Shown: positions 1-8,514, numbered from the stretch's first letter. The stretch is DNA of 64,000 nucleotides from Falsiruegeria litorea R37 (GCF_900172225.1 NZ_FWFO01000001.1:186001-250000), one strand, 5' to 3'. The notes: generated by a model not told the origin, from the sequence alone. Numbers and translations: made by a program.

Positions 1-2
1 TG

Positions 3-215
3 TTCCTGTTCAAGGATTACGACACCAAAAAGGCGATGATATCCGAGCTGCGCGTGCCGATCACGGTGGACATGGTCCTGCAAGAGATCAACCGCTACGC
101 CGACAGCGAATTCCGCTACGCCGACAAGAGCGACGAGGTCGCGATTGACGCCATGGTCCGCGACTTTGGCCGTCAGGAAGAGGCGAAGAAGCGGTATTTG
201 GAGGGGAAGGGGTGA
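3..215 (+). CDS. C-terminal fragment of an unidentified protein
   Basis: An open frame enters from the left edge and ends at TGA 213-215, giving 70 visible residues. The tail is strongly charged and looks helical (it ends KKRYLEGKG). I do not recognise the family and no catalytic motif is visible. The codon choice is typical of the window, so this is probably the end of a real gene. It is followed by palindromic sequence and an AT-richer gene, which may interrupt what was once an operon with the gene at 1043. Confidence 0.6.
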   Translation, partial: FLFKDYDTKKAMISELRVPITVDMVLQEINRYADSEFRYADKSDEVAIDAMVRDFGRQEEAKKRYLEGKG

Positions 216-242
216 ACACACAACAAATGTGTCCGCAGACCA

Positions 243-291
243 GCGCGGCTCTGCCGCGCAGCCCCCTCCCTCCCCCCCTTGGGGAGGGGGC
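243..291. repeat. two adjacent GC-rich hairpins
   Basis: The first hairpin is GCGCGGC (243-249), loop TCT, GCCGCGC (253-259). The second has a perfect 10-bp stem, 261-270 with 282-291, made of C-rich and G-rich arms. They lie between the stop at 215 and the gene starting at 336. A hairpin very like the first (GCGCGGC-GCA-GCCGCG, 937-952) follows that gene. They could be a REP-like element or a terminator, but there is no T-run. Confidence 0.6.
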
Positions 292-335
292 TTGGGGAGT
301 GATTGGAGTTCAAACGGATCGGGAAAGAAGAGAGA

Positions 336-914
336 ATGTGGACCATGTCTGAAGCTCCGAACGTTCTTATCGCAATCGGAACTCTCTTAGGTGGTTCAGC
401 AGCGATGTGGGGTGCTTACTCAGCGTGCCGCGGCCTAGAGACATGGAGAAAAGAGCGCGAGTCGGATCTGGCCAAGCGTTTGGCAGCGGCAATCTATCAA
501 TACCGAAAGTCGCTTTTGGAAATAACTCATCCCGACGTTTCACCTGAAGAGCGCCAACTAGAGAATGGCCCACAGGAAAACTTGGGGCCAAACTATTTTG
601 TTTATTGGTTTCGCTTTGGAAAAACCAAAGTTCCCCTGAAGGCCGTAGAAGAGATATTGGCTGAGGGAGAACTGAGGTGGGGTAGCGAAATCTATCGCAT
701 GTTTGAGCCAATAGAACAGACTGAGAGAAACTTGCTGCGCAAGATTTTAGCTACGGACGAGACTGCTTATGCTTCCAATCAGGAACGTATTTCTGGTGTT
801 CATTCCGCTGATGAGTTCTTGAAAGATTTAGCTTACAAAAAAACCTGCGAAGCCGCTCGTGAGATTCAAACGGCATTTCGGCCAATCGTTGATTTTCTTA
901 AAGGGAAGGTTTGA
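336..914 (+). CDS. hypothetical membrane-anchored protein, probably acquired
   Basis: A 192-residue protein of unknown function. The ATG at 336 follows a purine-rich AAGAAGAGAG site; an ATG at 345 is the alternative. One hydrophobic segment near the N-terminus (about residues 6-27) suggests a single membrane anchor. The rest is charged and probably helical, rich in Glu, Lys and Arg. Its base composition is visibly AT-richer than both neighbours, and it sits between two sets of GC-rich palindromes, so it is likely a recent insertion. No family is recognised and no partner gene is obvious. Confidence 0.6.
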   Translation: MWTMSEAPNVLIAIGTLLGGSAAMWGAYSACRGLETWRKERESDLAKRLAAAIYQYRKSLLEITHPDVSPEERQLENGPQENLGPNYFVYWFRFGKTKVPLKAVEEILAEGELRWGSEIYRMFEPIEQTERNLLRKILATDETAYASNQERISGVHSADEFLKDLAYKKTCEAAREIQTAFRPIVDFLKGKV

Positions 915-936
915 GCGATGCGTCGAATTACGGACT

Positions 937-1034
937 GCGCGGCGCAGCCGCGACGCGCCCGACCCGCCCCACAGGGCGGGCGCGTTCCGCACCAGCCCTC
1001 GGGCCGGGCGCGCCGCTACCGGTGGGGCAGACAG
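937..1034 (+). repeat. GC-rich palindromic intergenic sequence, possible diverged repeat module
   Basis: This stretch holds GCGCGGC-GCA-GCCGCG (937-952), a second dyad in which GCGCCC pairs with GGGCGC near 955-983, and then GGGCCGGGCGCGCC followed by CTACCGG. The last part resembles the hairpin-1 end of the repeat modules at 18.6, 41.2 and 53.8 kb. The match is too partial to be sure it is the same family. Confidence 0.4.
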
Positions 1035-1042
1035 GAGGTTTC

Positions 1043-2386
1043 ATGAAGAGATTGATTGAGAAGGGCCTAATGTTTGGAAATCTGGTCCATATCTCCAGCC
1101 CGGCCCTGATCGAACGTTATAACCGTGCGCTTGAGCATCTGAGCGGCAAGGCCACGCAGCTGAATGACTTTCACGTCGATATCTCTGGGTTTTCGCCGGA
1201 AGTGGGGGAGGAGCTGGGGGATCCGCTCTACCTTAACCCCAATGGGGTCAATCGGCAGTTCATTCTGCTCACGACCGAGCAGAAGCGGGCGCCGTTGTTG
1301 AATGTGAAATTCTCGACCTCGCGGGATATTCTGCGCCAGTTCATCGAGGATAACGAAAGCCAGCTGTTTGCCCTGACGGCCACGGATGCTGTGGCGGGGG
1401 AGCTGGTGAACTCGGTCTTCAAGATCCGATCGGCGCGGGATCTGTTTGACCTGAAAAGCGTTGAGGTTGAGGCCGACACCGTGGGTGGGACGCTCAAGAC
1501 CGCGACGCAGTTGGCGAATATGGTCGAGCGGTTCAAAACCGAGGAAGACGCCTGGTTCGATGATGTGCTGATTGCCGACATGATCGGGGCGGCGAAACAG
1601 ACCGGCGATGTGACGCGTAACCCGGTGCATCTGAGCCAGGGGACGTTTGAGCAGGGCGCGTTCTGGACGGCGCATTTTGGTGGCATGTATCTGTTCACCG
1701 ACCTGGACCATCCGGCGGTGATCGTGAGCGGCGAAAAGCCCGACGACGCGCTGCCGATCAAATATGTCTTTGACCTGAGCGACCGGAACCGGATCGCCAA
1801 GTTTCTGGATTACAACGATCTGGCCGAACCCATCGTCAAGGCGCGCGGAGTGGATGCGGCGGCGATCCTGCAGCAAAAGATGGATTTCATCACCATCGAC
1901 ACGGCAGCGAACGCTGGTATCGACCTGAGCGAACTGGGGCGGAGCGACATGCGGCGGCTGGCGCGGCGGCATGTGGATGAATTACCGGAAGTGTATCACG
2001 GGCTGTCGCAGCTGATGTCCTGGGCCAAGTCCGGGGGCAGCTGGCCGCGCATCAGCTCGGACCATCCGGCGTATTTCTACACCCTGCGCGCGGCTGACAC
2101 GCCGCACCGCGATCTGGTCAACATGCTGCTGGCGGAACTGTGCCCGTTGGACGTGCGCCAGCTGTTCATCTGCCACAAAGAGCTGTTCTACCGCACCTAT
2201 GCGCACTGGCCCGAGGTCAAGAAGGCCTTTGTTGCTGATTTCCTGGCGCAGGAGTATCAGGTGGACAAGGCAGGCGCACGCGAGGCACTCTTTGGTCATG
2301 AGCCGGACATGAGCGGCGCAGAACCTGAGCGTCGCGACGATCTGATTGATCGGGTCGGTCCGTGGGGCGCAGTCAGGAGACGTTGA
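1043..2386 (+). CDS. DUF6638-like protein
   Basis: A 447-residue protein. The ATG at 1043 is chosen because an ACAGGAGG site lies 5-12 bases upstream; an upstream extension of the frame would be encoded by palindromic repeat. There is no signal peptide or membrane segment, so it is probably cytoplasmic. I believe it belongs to the uncharacterised DUF6638 family seen in Rhodobacterales, from general resemblance only. Its stop (TGA 2384-2386) is one base before the next start at 2388, so it heads an operon with the small membrane protein and the DUF1523 protein that follow. Function unknown. Confidence 0.75.
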   Translation: MKRLIEKGLMFGNLVHISSPALIERYNRALEHLSGKATQLNDFHVDISGFSPEVGEELGDPLYLNPNGVNRQFILLTTEQKRAPLLNVKFSTSRDILRQFIEDNESQLFALTATDAVAGELVNSVFKIRSARDLFDLKSVEVEADTVGGTLKTATQLANMVERFKTEEDAWFDDVLIADMIGAAKQTGDVTRNPVHLSQGTFEQGAFWTAHFGGMYLFTDLDHPAVIVSGEKPDDALPIKYVFDLSDRNRIAKFLDYNDLAEPIVKARGVDAAAILQQKMDFITIDTAANAGIDLSELGRSDMRRLARRHVDELPEVYHGLSQLMSWAKSGGSWPRISSDHPAYFYTLRAADTPHRDLVNMLLAELCPLDVRQLFICHKELFYRTYAHWPEVKKAFVADFLAQEYQVDKAGAREALFGHEPDMSGAEPERRDDLIDRVGPWGAVRRR

Positions 2387-2387
2387 G

Positions 2388-2657
2388 ATGATTGCCTTGT
2401 TCCGCTTGTTGGTTGTTCTGTTTGTGGTGCAAACGATTGCCTATGTCGGGTTGTCGTTTTATTCACGCGCGGTGCGCAAGCGGAAGCTGGCAGAGCATTG
2501 GGAACGCAAAGAGGCGATGAAGGGCGACAAGGATGCCTTTGTCGAACGTGGGCTGAAACGCTATGACCAGTCGTTTCGCCGCAAACTTATCCTTGGGGTC
2601 TATATCGTGCCATGGGTCGCGATTGTGGCCTTGATCTATATTCGGAACTTTATGTGA
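2388..2657 (+). CDS. small membrane protein with two transmembrane segments
   Basis: 89 residues, starting at ATG 2388 after a CAGGAGA ribosome site that lies inside the end of the preceding gene. Hydrophobic helices at about residues 2-22 and 66-87 flank a basic, highly charged central segment (RKRKLAEHWERKE). That fits a two-pass membrane protein with its loop probably in the cytoplasm. It lies in an apparent operon with the genes at 1043 and 2670. I do not recognise a named family. Confidence 0.7.
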   Translation: MIALFRLLVVLFVVQTIAYVGLSFYSRAVRKRKLAEHWERKEAMKGDKDAFVERGLKRYDQSFRRKLILGVYIVPWVAIVALIYIRNFM

Positions 2658-2669
2658 GGGCCTGACAGC

Positions 2670-3311
2670 ATGGGCTATGTGAAATGGGCGATCATCCTGA
2701 TCTTTTGGGGCTTTGTCGGGGCCACGCTGCATTATGCGCTGCCGCAGCACGACACGGTGCGCATCGTCAACACCTATGAAGAGCGTCAGGAGCTGAACGA
2801 TTGGACCCGGATGTTCTGGGCCACGCCGGATGATCAATCTGCCACCCTGATCAATCGGGATGTGCAATTCATCCAGGCAGTGCGCGCCAATGGGCGGCCG
2901 ATCGTCTATCGGAACGAGGATACGGGCTGGGGCTGGCCGTTCTATTTCAAGTTCGACACCGCGAACCTGTATACCGAAGCGGCGGACAAAGTGTCGTCCA
3001 AGGACAACCCGGAATGGGTGTCAGTGATGCACTATGGTTGGCGAAATGAGTTTCTGTCCATCTTTCCCAACGCGATTTCAGTCACCCCGGTGGATGGGCC
3101 GGATTACAGCCCGATCCCCTGGTTCAACATCATCTTCCTGACCGTTCTGGCGGCGATCCTTTGGGCGATCTACGTGCGCTGGCGCAGGTTCCGCGCTGCA
3201 AAGATCGATCCGATGGTCGAAAGCGTCGAGGACAGCCTTTATGCCGCTGGCGATGCCATCGACGAAAAGCGGGGCCGGTTCCGCAGATGGTTGGACAGCT
3301 GGAAGGCCTGA
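2670..3311 (+). CDS. DUF1523 family membrane protein
   Basis: 213 residues resembling the DUF1523 family, a group of proteobacterial proteins without assigned function. A membrane helix lies at about residues 6-25, followed by a soluble domain rich in aromatic residues (DTGWGWPFYFKFD), a second membrane helix at about 151-168, and a basic C-terminal tail. This arrangement suggests a periplasmic domain held by two membrane passes. It is the last gene of the three-gene set starting at 1043 and is followed directly by an intrinsic terminator. Confidence 0.75.
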   Translation: MGYVKWAIILIFWGFVGATLHYALPQHDTVRIVNTYEERQELNDWTRMFWATPDDQSATLINRDVQFIQAVRANGRPIVYRNEDTGWGWPFYFKFDTANLYTEAADKVSSKDNPEWVSVMHYGWRNEFLSIFPNAISVTPVDGPDYSPIPWFNIIFLTVLAAILWAIYVRWRRFRAAKIDPMVESVEDSLYAAGDAIDEKRGRFRRWLDSWKA

Positions 3312-3323
3312 TACACAAAGCCA

Positions 3324-3353
3324 AAAGCGCCGCTGAAACTGCGGCGCTTTTTT
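3324..3353 (+). terminator. intrinsic terminator after the DUF1523 gene
   Basis: AAAGCGCCGC pairs with GCGGCGCTTT across a 7-base loop, and the hairpin runs into six T residues. It lies 13 bases after the stop at 3311. Confidence 0.9.
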
Positions 3354-3404
3354 CTTGCGGGTTAAGTGGTTGAAACGCAGCAGCGCTCACTTATGTTCAA
3401 ATTC

Positions 3405-3420
3405 CTGTCATATATGACAG
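3405..3420. promoter_or_regulatory. perfect 16-bp palindrome, candidate operator
   Basis: CTGTCATATATGACAG is a perfect palindrome ending 17 bases before the ATG at 3438, where it would overlap promoter or leader sequence. A near-identical site (TTGTCATATGTGACAA) occurs at 23464-23479. The symmetry suggests a dimeric repressor, but the regulator is unknown. Confidence 0.55.
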
Positions 3421-3437
3421 TAATTAGGAGAACGATA

Positions 3438-3956
3438 ATGACCGCTACCAATTTCACCAATTCGACACGTGCTATTTTTGCTGCTGCAGTGGCAGTGGTT
3501 GCGTCGGGGCAGGTTGCCCTGGCTGATAAGGTCGAGGACGCAAAGGCGCTGGTGGACAGCTTTTATTCGAACCTGATCGCAGAGAATTACCCTCCGATGA
3601 TCAACATGTTCATGCCAAACGCCACAGCCCAGTACACGACCAAATATGGTTATGGGCTTCCCGATGACGTGTTCAACTTTACCCGCGAAGAGGTTCAGGC
3701 CTATGCGGATATCGAAATTCCCGAGGAGTACCTGGAGTACTTCAAGGACTACAAAGAATTGGATCGCAGCTACAAGATCCTGGGCGCCGAAGAGACCGGC
3801 GATACTGTCACGGTTACTGGTCAGGCGGTGCAGAACTATGAAATGAAGGCCTACAAAGGTCAGAACATCCAGACCGACACCTTTGTGATCAACTTCCCAG
3901 AAGGTGTCGAGACACCATTGATTGCGGACTACAAGGGTGTGCTGACGTTCAAGTAA
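3438..3956 (+). CDS. exported protein of unknown function
   Basis: 172 residues. The ATG at 3438 has TAGGAG 8-13 bases upstream. The N-terminus is a classical signal peptide with likely cleavage after GQVALA at about residue 28, so the mature protein should be periplasmic. The mature part is acidic and contains helical, aromatic-rich stretches (VDSFYSNLIAENYPPMINMF) reminiscent of small NTF2/SnoaL-like folds, though I cannot confirm this. It appears monocistronic, with a terminator upstream and a convergent gene downstream, and probably answers to the palindrome at 3405. Confidence 0.7.
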   Translation: MTATNFTNSTRAIFAAAVAVVASGQVALADKVEDAKALVDSFYSNLIAENYPPMINMFMPNATAQYTTKYGYGLPDDVFNFTREEVQAYADIEIPEEYLEYFKDYKELDRSYKILGAEETGDTVTVTGQAVQNYEMKAYKGQNIQTDTFVINFPEGVETPLIADYKGVLTFK

Positions 3957-3995
3957 CGTTGGAAACTTTAGCCGCAGGACCCCTGAATTCTGCGT

Positions 3996-5573
3996 CTAGT
4001 CCGCAAACAAATACTCGGTCTGCGCCAGGCGCAGACCCTGTTCCCAGGAAATCGAAAGAAACTCGGACAGCTTTTCGGCGTTTTCTTCGGGCTGCGCAGA
4101 CTCTCGTATGCGGCCATAGCGCGCAAAACCAGCGTCGCGGATGCGGTCCCCTTCATAAGCCAGATCGTTGCGGATCGTGGGTAGCAGACGTTCCAACGTA
4201 GCCTGCGGAGTCCGCTCGCCCGCAAGGCCGACACGGTGGGCGTGGCCGATCAGGTATTCGTCCGTGAATTTGCATTCGATCTCGAGCATTCGGGTCACTG
4301 AGCGGTCCGAGAAGAAGTCATGCATCAGGTCCAGGTTCGAGGGATCCATGCAGATGATCAGACGATCGGTGTCATAGTATTCGAACAGCATGCGCATCAG
4401 TGCGCGGCGGTGACGAGTGCGCTTTTCCAGTGTTGCCTGAATGCCGCCCAAGTCGGGCAGCGGCGCGCCCTCCTCGTTGAACAGGTATTCTATGGTGGGC
4501 ACGTTCATGACATGACGGATCTGATCCAGAAGACGCTTGGCGACGTGCCATTTCTTGGAGACGACAATCATCAACTCACGCTCTCGCCCCAAAGAACTTT
4601 CGGTCTCCCAAAACCGCATGCCAAACCGCCGTCCGATGCGGCCACGGCCAGTCAAGAATTTGTAAAGACTGCGCCCTTCGTTCGAGATCTGGAATTCAAC
4701 GTCATGCGCCGCATACAGCCGCCCTAGTCGGGATTTGAGCTCTTTGGCCTCGGGGCTGATCTTGCGGGCAAACAGGAAATCCTGACTGAGTAGAAGATCA
4801 TAGTGATCGTTGTAAAAGGTGACGGGCATCCCGTAGTCGGAGAACATCAAGAAGGTCAGCGTGCGGCTGTCGATCTCATCCTCGGGGATCAGGTGACGCA
4901 CCAGGGTCTGGAAAAACGTCTCGTCCGGGATCCAGGTGGTCGAAAAAAACCGCATCACGTCGCGGCGGGTGCGGGTGAAATCCAGGATCCATTCAACGGT
5001 TCGGCGGCGCAGGCACCACCATTGGCTGCCGATCATGATTTGGATGTCGGCGGGGATTTCGCGTGTCCACCCCAACCGCTGTTGCAGGTTGAACATGGCG
5101 TAAAAGCGTTTCTTCTGGGTGCGCTCGTTGAACCAGTGGCGGTAGATCAGCCGCTCTTCTTTCCAGCCGGTCTTGATCCAATCGCTTTCGAAATAATCAA
5201 AACTTTCGACAAAGTCCTTGTCGTTGTCGTCAAGGAACTGATGCGCGTATTCCGCCGTCTTAATTGCCATGCAGTCGCCCGACAGCATGTAGAAATGCGT
5301 GGCGCGCGGAAACTCGTCTACTGCAGCTTCGATCGCATAAAGCGTTGCCTGAACCAGCGACCATTCCCCCCAGCCGCATTTGATGCGCTTGCGGGCAAAT
5401 GTGACGTTGGGGTTGTCGGCGAGGGCGGTTCTGATCTTGCGAAAATGTTCGGATTTCGCGCTAGCATCAAAGTGGATCGACATATAGTCGCCGGCCGCAG
5501 TCAACCGCTCGGCCTGCATGATGATGGCATCCGGATCCTTGTGGCACAGCAAGATGTAGGCAATTTTTGCCAT
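3996..5573 (-). CDS. GT14-type glycosyltransferase with C-terminal DUF5928-like domain
   Basis: 525 residues. The first roughly 290 resemble the core-2/I-branching beta-1,6-N-acetylglucosaminyltransferase family (GT14). Supporting features are an N-terminal AYILLCHKDP strand, an IHFDASAK segment, and a YMLSGDCM motif at residues 95-102 of the kind seen in that family. The last roughly 230 residues fit the DUF5928 extension found with this enzyme in Rhodobacteraceae. There is no signal peptide or membrane helix, so it likely acts in the cytoplasm on a surface-glycan precursor. It is divergent from a sulfotransferase gene (5720), which hints at a sulfated glycan. Acceptor unknown. Confidence 0.8.
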   Translation of the reverse strand: MAKIAYILLCHKDPDAIIMQAERLTAAGDYMSIHFDASAKSEHFRKIRTALADNPNVTFARKRIKCGWGEWSLVQATLYAIEAAVDEFPRATHFYMLSGDCMAIKTAEYAHQFLDDNDKDFVESFDYFESDWIKTGWKEERLIYRHWFNERTQKKRFYAMFNLQQRLGWTREIPADIQIMIGSQWWCLRRRTVEWILDFTRTRRDVMRFFSTTWIPDETFFQTLVRHLIPEDEIDSRTLTFLMFSDYGMPVTFYNDHYDLLLSQDFLFARKISPEAKELKSRLGRLYAAHDVEFQISNEGRSLYKFLTGRGRIGRRFGMRFWETESSLGRERELMIVVSKKWHVAKRLLDQIRHVMNVPTIEYLFNEEGAPLPDLGGIQATLEKRTRHRRALMRMLFEYYDTDRLIICMDPSNLDLMHDFFSDRSVTRMLEIECKFTDEYLIGHAHRVGLAGERTPQATLERLLPTIRNDLAYEGDRIRDAGFARYGRIRESAQPEENAEKLSEFLSISWEQGLRLAQTEYLFAD

Positions 5574-5719
5574 ATTGGAAACGATGAACCCTTGTTTCTG
5601 CCCTTTGTTTACCCTGTTAAAGATGAAGACCGATTGAATAAACAGGGTTTATTTGGTTTTTTGAGGCAAAGACGCCTGACGCTTAAGCTAGGGCTAAATG
5701 GGGTACGGAGGCAAGACAG
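5574..5719. promoter_or_regulatory. divergent promoter region
   Basis: 146 AT-richer bases separate the starts of the glycosyltransferase and sulfotransferase genes. AACCCTGTT (5608-5616) and AACAGGGTT (5641-5649) form inverted 9-base arms about 24 bases apart and could be a shared operator or loop. No promoter hexamers are clear enough to call. Confidence 0.4.
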
Positions 5720-6535
5720 ATGGGTTTTCCAGGCACCTGGATGACGGAAAGTGAAAGTGTTGTGTATCGAGTGGTGCCAAAATGTGCCTGCTCGACCATT
5801 GGGCAGATCATGTATTACTCGGATCATGGCGAGTTCTTTGATGGGGACATTCACGACGCCAAAGGCGGCTTGCACAAGTGGGCGCTAGACGAAAGCCAGG
5901 GGCCCATCACGCGCAATGTGCAGGCGCACAAGTCTTACGCCTTCACCTGTGTCCGCAACCCCTACACGCGCATCCTGTCGTCTTTCTTTGACAAGATCTG
6001 TGGCATTCAGCGCAACGGCAAGCGGTATCGTGGCAATCTGGTGCCGACTCTGATCTACAAATACGGGATCGAGGTCGGAGGTGATGACGGCAAGCAAGAG
6101 TTTGACCAGATCAAGAGCTTTCGCCGGTTCCTGCTGTTTGCACGTGACACCATCCGCTGGCGCCGCCCTATGGATCCGGACATTCATTGGTCGGCTATGT
6201 CTGGTCATGTCTCAACCTTCATCGCCAATGGCGGGCGCTATGATAACATCGTCTGGACGGAGCAGTTCAACGATGGCATGCAGGACGTTCTGAACCACAT
6301 CGAAACTCCGGTGAAAATCGACCTGAGCCAGATCCCGCGTTTCAACGAATCCGAAGGTCACGGTCCCAAGCGTGCGCATCCGGTCGAAGATTACTTCGAC
6401 GATCTGTCGATGCATCTGGTGTACGAGATCTACAAGCGCGATTTCGATCTTTTCAAATACGACTTTGAAAACCCGGCCAACAAGATGCCGATTGATCAGA
6501 TCGACCTGGACGAAGTGCACGCCAAACTGTCCTGA
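5720..6535 (+). CDS. sulfotransferase family 2 protein
   Basis: 271 residues resembling carbohydrate sulfotransferases that use PAPS as sulfate donor. The probable 5'-phosphosulfate loop is VPKCACST at residues 19-26. The 3'-phosphate binding segment is VRNPYTRILSSF at 78-89, with the Arg and Ser expected there. There is no signal peptide. It is transcribed divergently from a GT14-type glycosyltransferase, so the substrate is probably a surface polysaccharide or glycolipid built by the neighbouring enzyme. That link is inferred from position only. Confidence 0.8.
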   Translation: MGFPGTWMTESESVVYRVVPKCACSTIGQIMYYSDHGEFFDGDIHDAKGGLHKWALDESQGPITRNVQAHKSYAFTCVRNPYTRILSSFFDKICGIQRNGKRYRGNLVPTLIYKYGIEVGGDDGKQEFDQIKSFRRFLLFARDTIRWRRPMDPDIHWSAMSGHVSTFIANGGRYDNIVWTEQFNDGMQDVLNHIETPVKIDLSQIPRFNESEGHGPKRAHPVEDYFDDLSMHLVYEIYKRDFDLFKYDFENPANKMPIDQIDLDEVHAKLS

Positions 6536-6553
6536 GGCGGCCTTGCGCCGGGA

Positions 6554-7192
6554 TCAGACCCGGCGCGCCACGAGGTATCGGCTTGGTGGAACTGCCGGGT
6601 AGCTGCCGGTTTCGATGATGTCGAATCCGGCTTCTGTCACTTCGCGTTCCAACTCTTCGATCGTCAGGGAACGGACAAAGGGGGCCTTGCCCAGAATCTG
6701 CATCAGCGGAATGGCGAGCTTCATGAACCGCAGGCGCAGGGGCAGGCCCTTTGCGTTCAGGCACACGGATTTTGAGATGAACAACCCGCCCGGTTTGACC
6801 ATCTGATGAATGTGCTTCAGATCCTGGGTCAGGTTGGGCAGCAGGTGTAGTAGGTTCAAGGCCAGCACTGTGTCAAAAGGCGCGCCCGCAAACTGCGGAT
6901 CCGATACATCCGCTGCAATGAACTCCACATTGGTCACTCCTTGATCGGTGGCCTTGGTTTGGCCGATTTCGGTCATTTTGGGGGATAGATCGCTGGCCAC
7001 ATAGCGGGCCACATTGGGGGCCAGCAGAAGCGCGGTTGAACCGGTACCTGCACCCAGTTCCAGCACCTGGTCATTGGCGCTGAGGTAGGAACGGGTCCGC
7101 TCTAGCGTGTATTCATAAGCTTCGACGTCTTTGATGGGGGATTTCGCATAGCGTTCGGCGATGCCATCCCAGAATGCAGTTGCTTGCGCCAT
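6554..7192 (-). CDS. class I SAM-dependent methyltransferase
   Basis: 212 residues with the Rossmann methyltransferase fold. Motif I is LELGAGTGSTALL (about residues 44-56), an acidic residue ends strand 2 (YVASDLS), FIAADVSD follows, and VLALNLLHLLP is the post-motif IV region. This looks like the broad Methyltransf_11/25 group, from which the substrate cannot be read. It ends just after the convergent sulfotransferase gene and is divergent from the LysR gene at 7279, its likely regulator. Confidence 0.8.
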   Translation of the reverse strand: MAQATAFWDGIAERYAKSPIKDVEAYEYTLERTRSYLSANDQVLELGAGTGSTALLLAPNVARYVASDLSPKMTEIGQTKATDQGVTNVEFIAADVSDPQFAGAPFDTVLALNLLHLLPNLTQDLKHIHQMVKPGGLFISKSVCLNAKGLPLRLRFMKLAIPLMQILGKAPFVRSLTIEELEREVTEAGFDIIETGSYPAVPPSRYLVARRV

Positions 7193-7278
7193 GGTGTAAT
7201 CTCCTTTGAATACTGTTTAACCCATGCGGAAATCATTGGTGAATTGTCCAAATCTGTTCAGCTGTTATACAGAAATGC

Positions 7279-8175
7279 ATGAATTGGCAGGGTGTCTCAT
7301 TTGATTGGTCCCATGTGCGGGCTTTTCTGGCGACGGCAGAGGAGGGGTCCCTGTCGGCGGCGGCGCGCGTGTTGCGACAAACCCAGCCCACCATCGGGCG
7401 TCAGATCGCGGCGTTAGAGCAAGACCTAGGCGTGACCCTTTTCGAGCGTTCCGGTCGATCCGTTGCTCTGACGGACGCCGGGCGCGAGATGCTGGGCCAT
7501 GCGAAATCGATGCGCGCGGCCGCGATGCACCTGTCGCTGGTGGCCAGTGGGCAGTCCCAGTCCATCGACGGCACCGTACGCATCACCGCGTCCGAAGTGT
7601 TCTGCACCCATGTCATGCCAACGGCTCTGCTGCGCCTGCGTGAAGTTGCCCCCAAGCTTGAGGTCGATGTGGTATCGGCCGATGACCTGCGCGATCTGCA
7701 AATGCGCGAGGCGGACATCGCGATCCGGCATGTGCGACCCGAACAACCCGAGCTGTTTGCCCGTTTGGTCGCCGAAACGACCGCGCATCTTTACGCAGCG
7801 CCCAGTTATCTCGCGGAACGCGGGCGGCCTGTTTCTTTGGCGGACCTGAAGGCGCATGATTTCATTTCGTTCGGAGACATCTCGCGGATGATCGCCTTTT
7901 TCGGTGAGCAAGGGGTGGAACTTTCGCAGGACAACTTCCGCATGGGCTCGACCTCGGGCAGTGCGGCCTGGGCGATGGTGGAACAGGGGCTGGGGCTGTC
8001 GCTGATGGCCGATCAGGTTGCCCGCCGCTGTCCATCGGTCGAACGTGTGGTGAGCGCGTTGGAGCCGGTACGTTTTCCAATTTGGCTGACAACACATCGA
8101 GAGCTTCACACATCGCGCCGCATTCGATTGGTGTTTGATCTGCTGGGGGACTTCCTGTCCAAGGACGCGGCGTAA
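7279..8175 (+). CDS. LysR family transcriptional regulator
   Basis: 298 residues with a LysR winged helix-turn-helix at about 10-68 (AEEGSLSAAARVLRQTQPTI, then GRQIAALEQDLGVTLFERSGR) and a periplasmic-binding-like effector domain from about residue 95. The ATG at 7279 is used; an out-of-frame ATG lies 4 bases upstream. It is divergent from the methyltransferase at 6554, the usual LysR layout, so that gene is the likeliest target. The inducer is unknown. Confidence 0.85.
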   Translation: MNWQGVSFDWSHVRAFLATAEEGSLSAAARVLRQTQPTIGRQIAALEQDLGVTLFERSGRSVALTDAGREMLGHAKSMRAAAMHLSLVASGQSQSIDGTVRITASEVFCTHVMPTALLRLREVAPKLEVDVVSADDLRDLQMREADIAIRHVRPEQPELFARLVAETTAHLYAAPSYLAERGRPVSLADLKAHDFISFGDISRMIAFFGEQGVELSQDNFRMGSTSGSAAWAMVEQGLGLSLMADQVARRCPSVERVVSALEPVRFPIWLTTHRELHTSRRIRLVFDLLGDFLSKDAA

Positions 8176-8244
8176 GTTGGTGATCCCTTGCCTGCCTGCC
8201 TTGGGCCGGGTAGGTCGCAGGTCAAACGTTTCTGAGCAGGTTCT

Positions 8245-8514
8245 ATGTCCGATTTCCTTTCCACACTCAGTTGGCCCGATGCTGTTGGCACCCTTGGCAC
8301 GTTGATCATCGCGTTGGCCTATTTCGCGACCCAGATGAGATATCTGAACTCGGACGATCTGCTGTTCCCCTTGGTGAACCTGCTGGGGGCGCTGTTGCTG
8401 ATCTATTCGCTCAGCCACAACTTCAACCTGGCCTCGGTTCTGATGGAAGGGTTCTGGATCATCATCAGCATCGTGGGCATTGTTCAGAACCTGCGTGCGC
8501 GCCGCTCAGGCTGA
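8245..8514 (+). CDS. CBU_0592 family small membrane protein
   Basis: 89 residues with three hydrophobic helices at roughly 12-30, 37-57 and 62-83, and the short polar link [11 protein letters not shown]. This fits the CBU_0592 family of inner membrane proteins, whose function is unknown. The start at 8245 follows a GCAGG site. It precedes smpB by 56 bases on the same strand. Confidence 0.75.
   Translation: MSDFLSTLSWPDAVGTLGTLIIALAYFATQMRYLNSDDLLFPLVNLLGALLLIYSLSHNFNLASVLMEGFWIIISIVGIVQNLRARRSG

Noticed and set aside
4803-5744. 313-residue plus-strand frame opposite the glycosyltransferase gene
   Set aside because: It is a shadow of the GT14-type gene with no start-site support and no recognisable motif.
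8185-8220. Possible degenerate copy of the repeat module (CCTTGGGCCGGG)
   Set aside because: Only the short core is shared; no end palindrome or paired hairpins are present, so it may be chance in GC-rich sequence.
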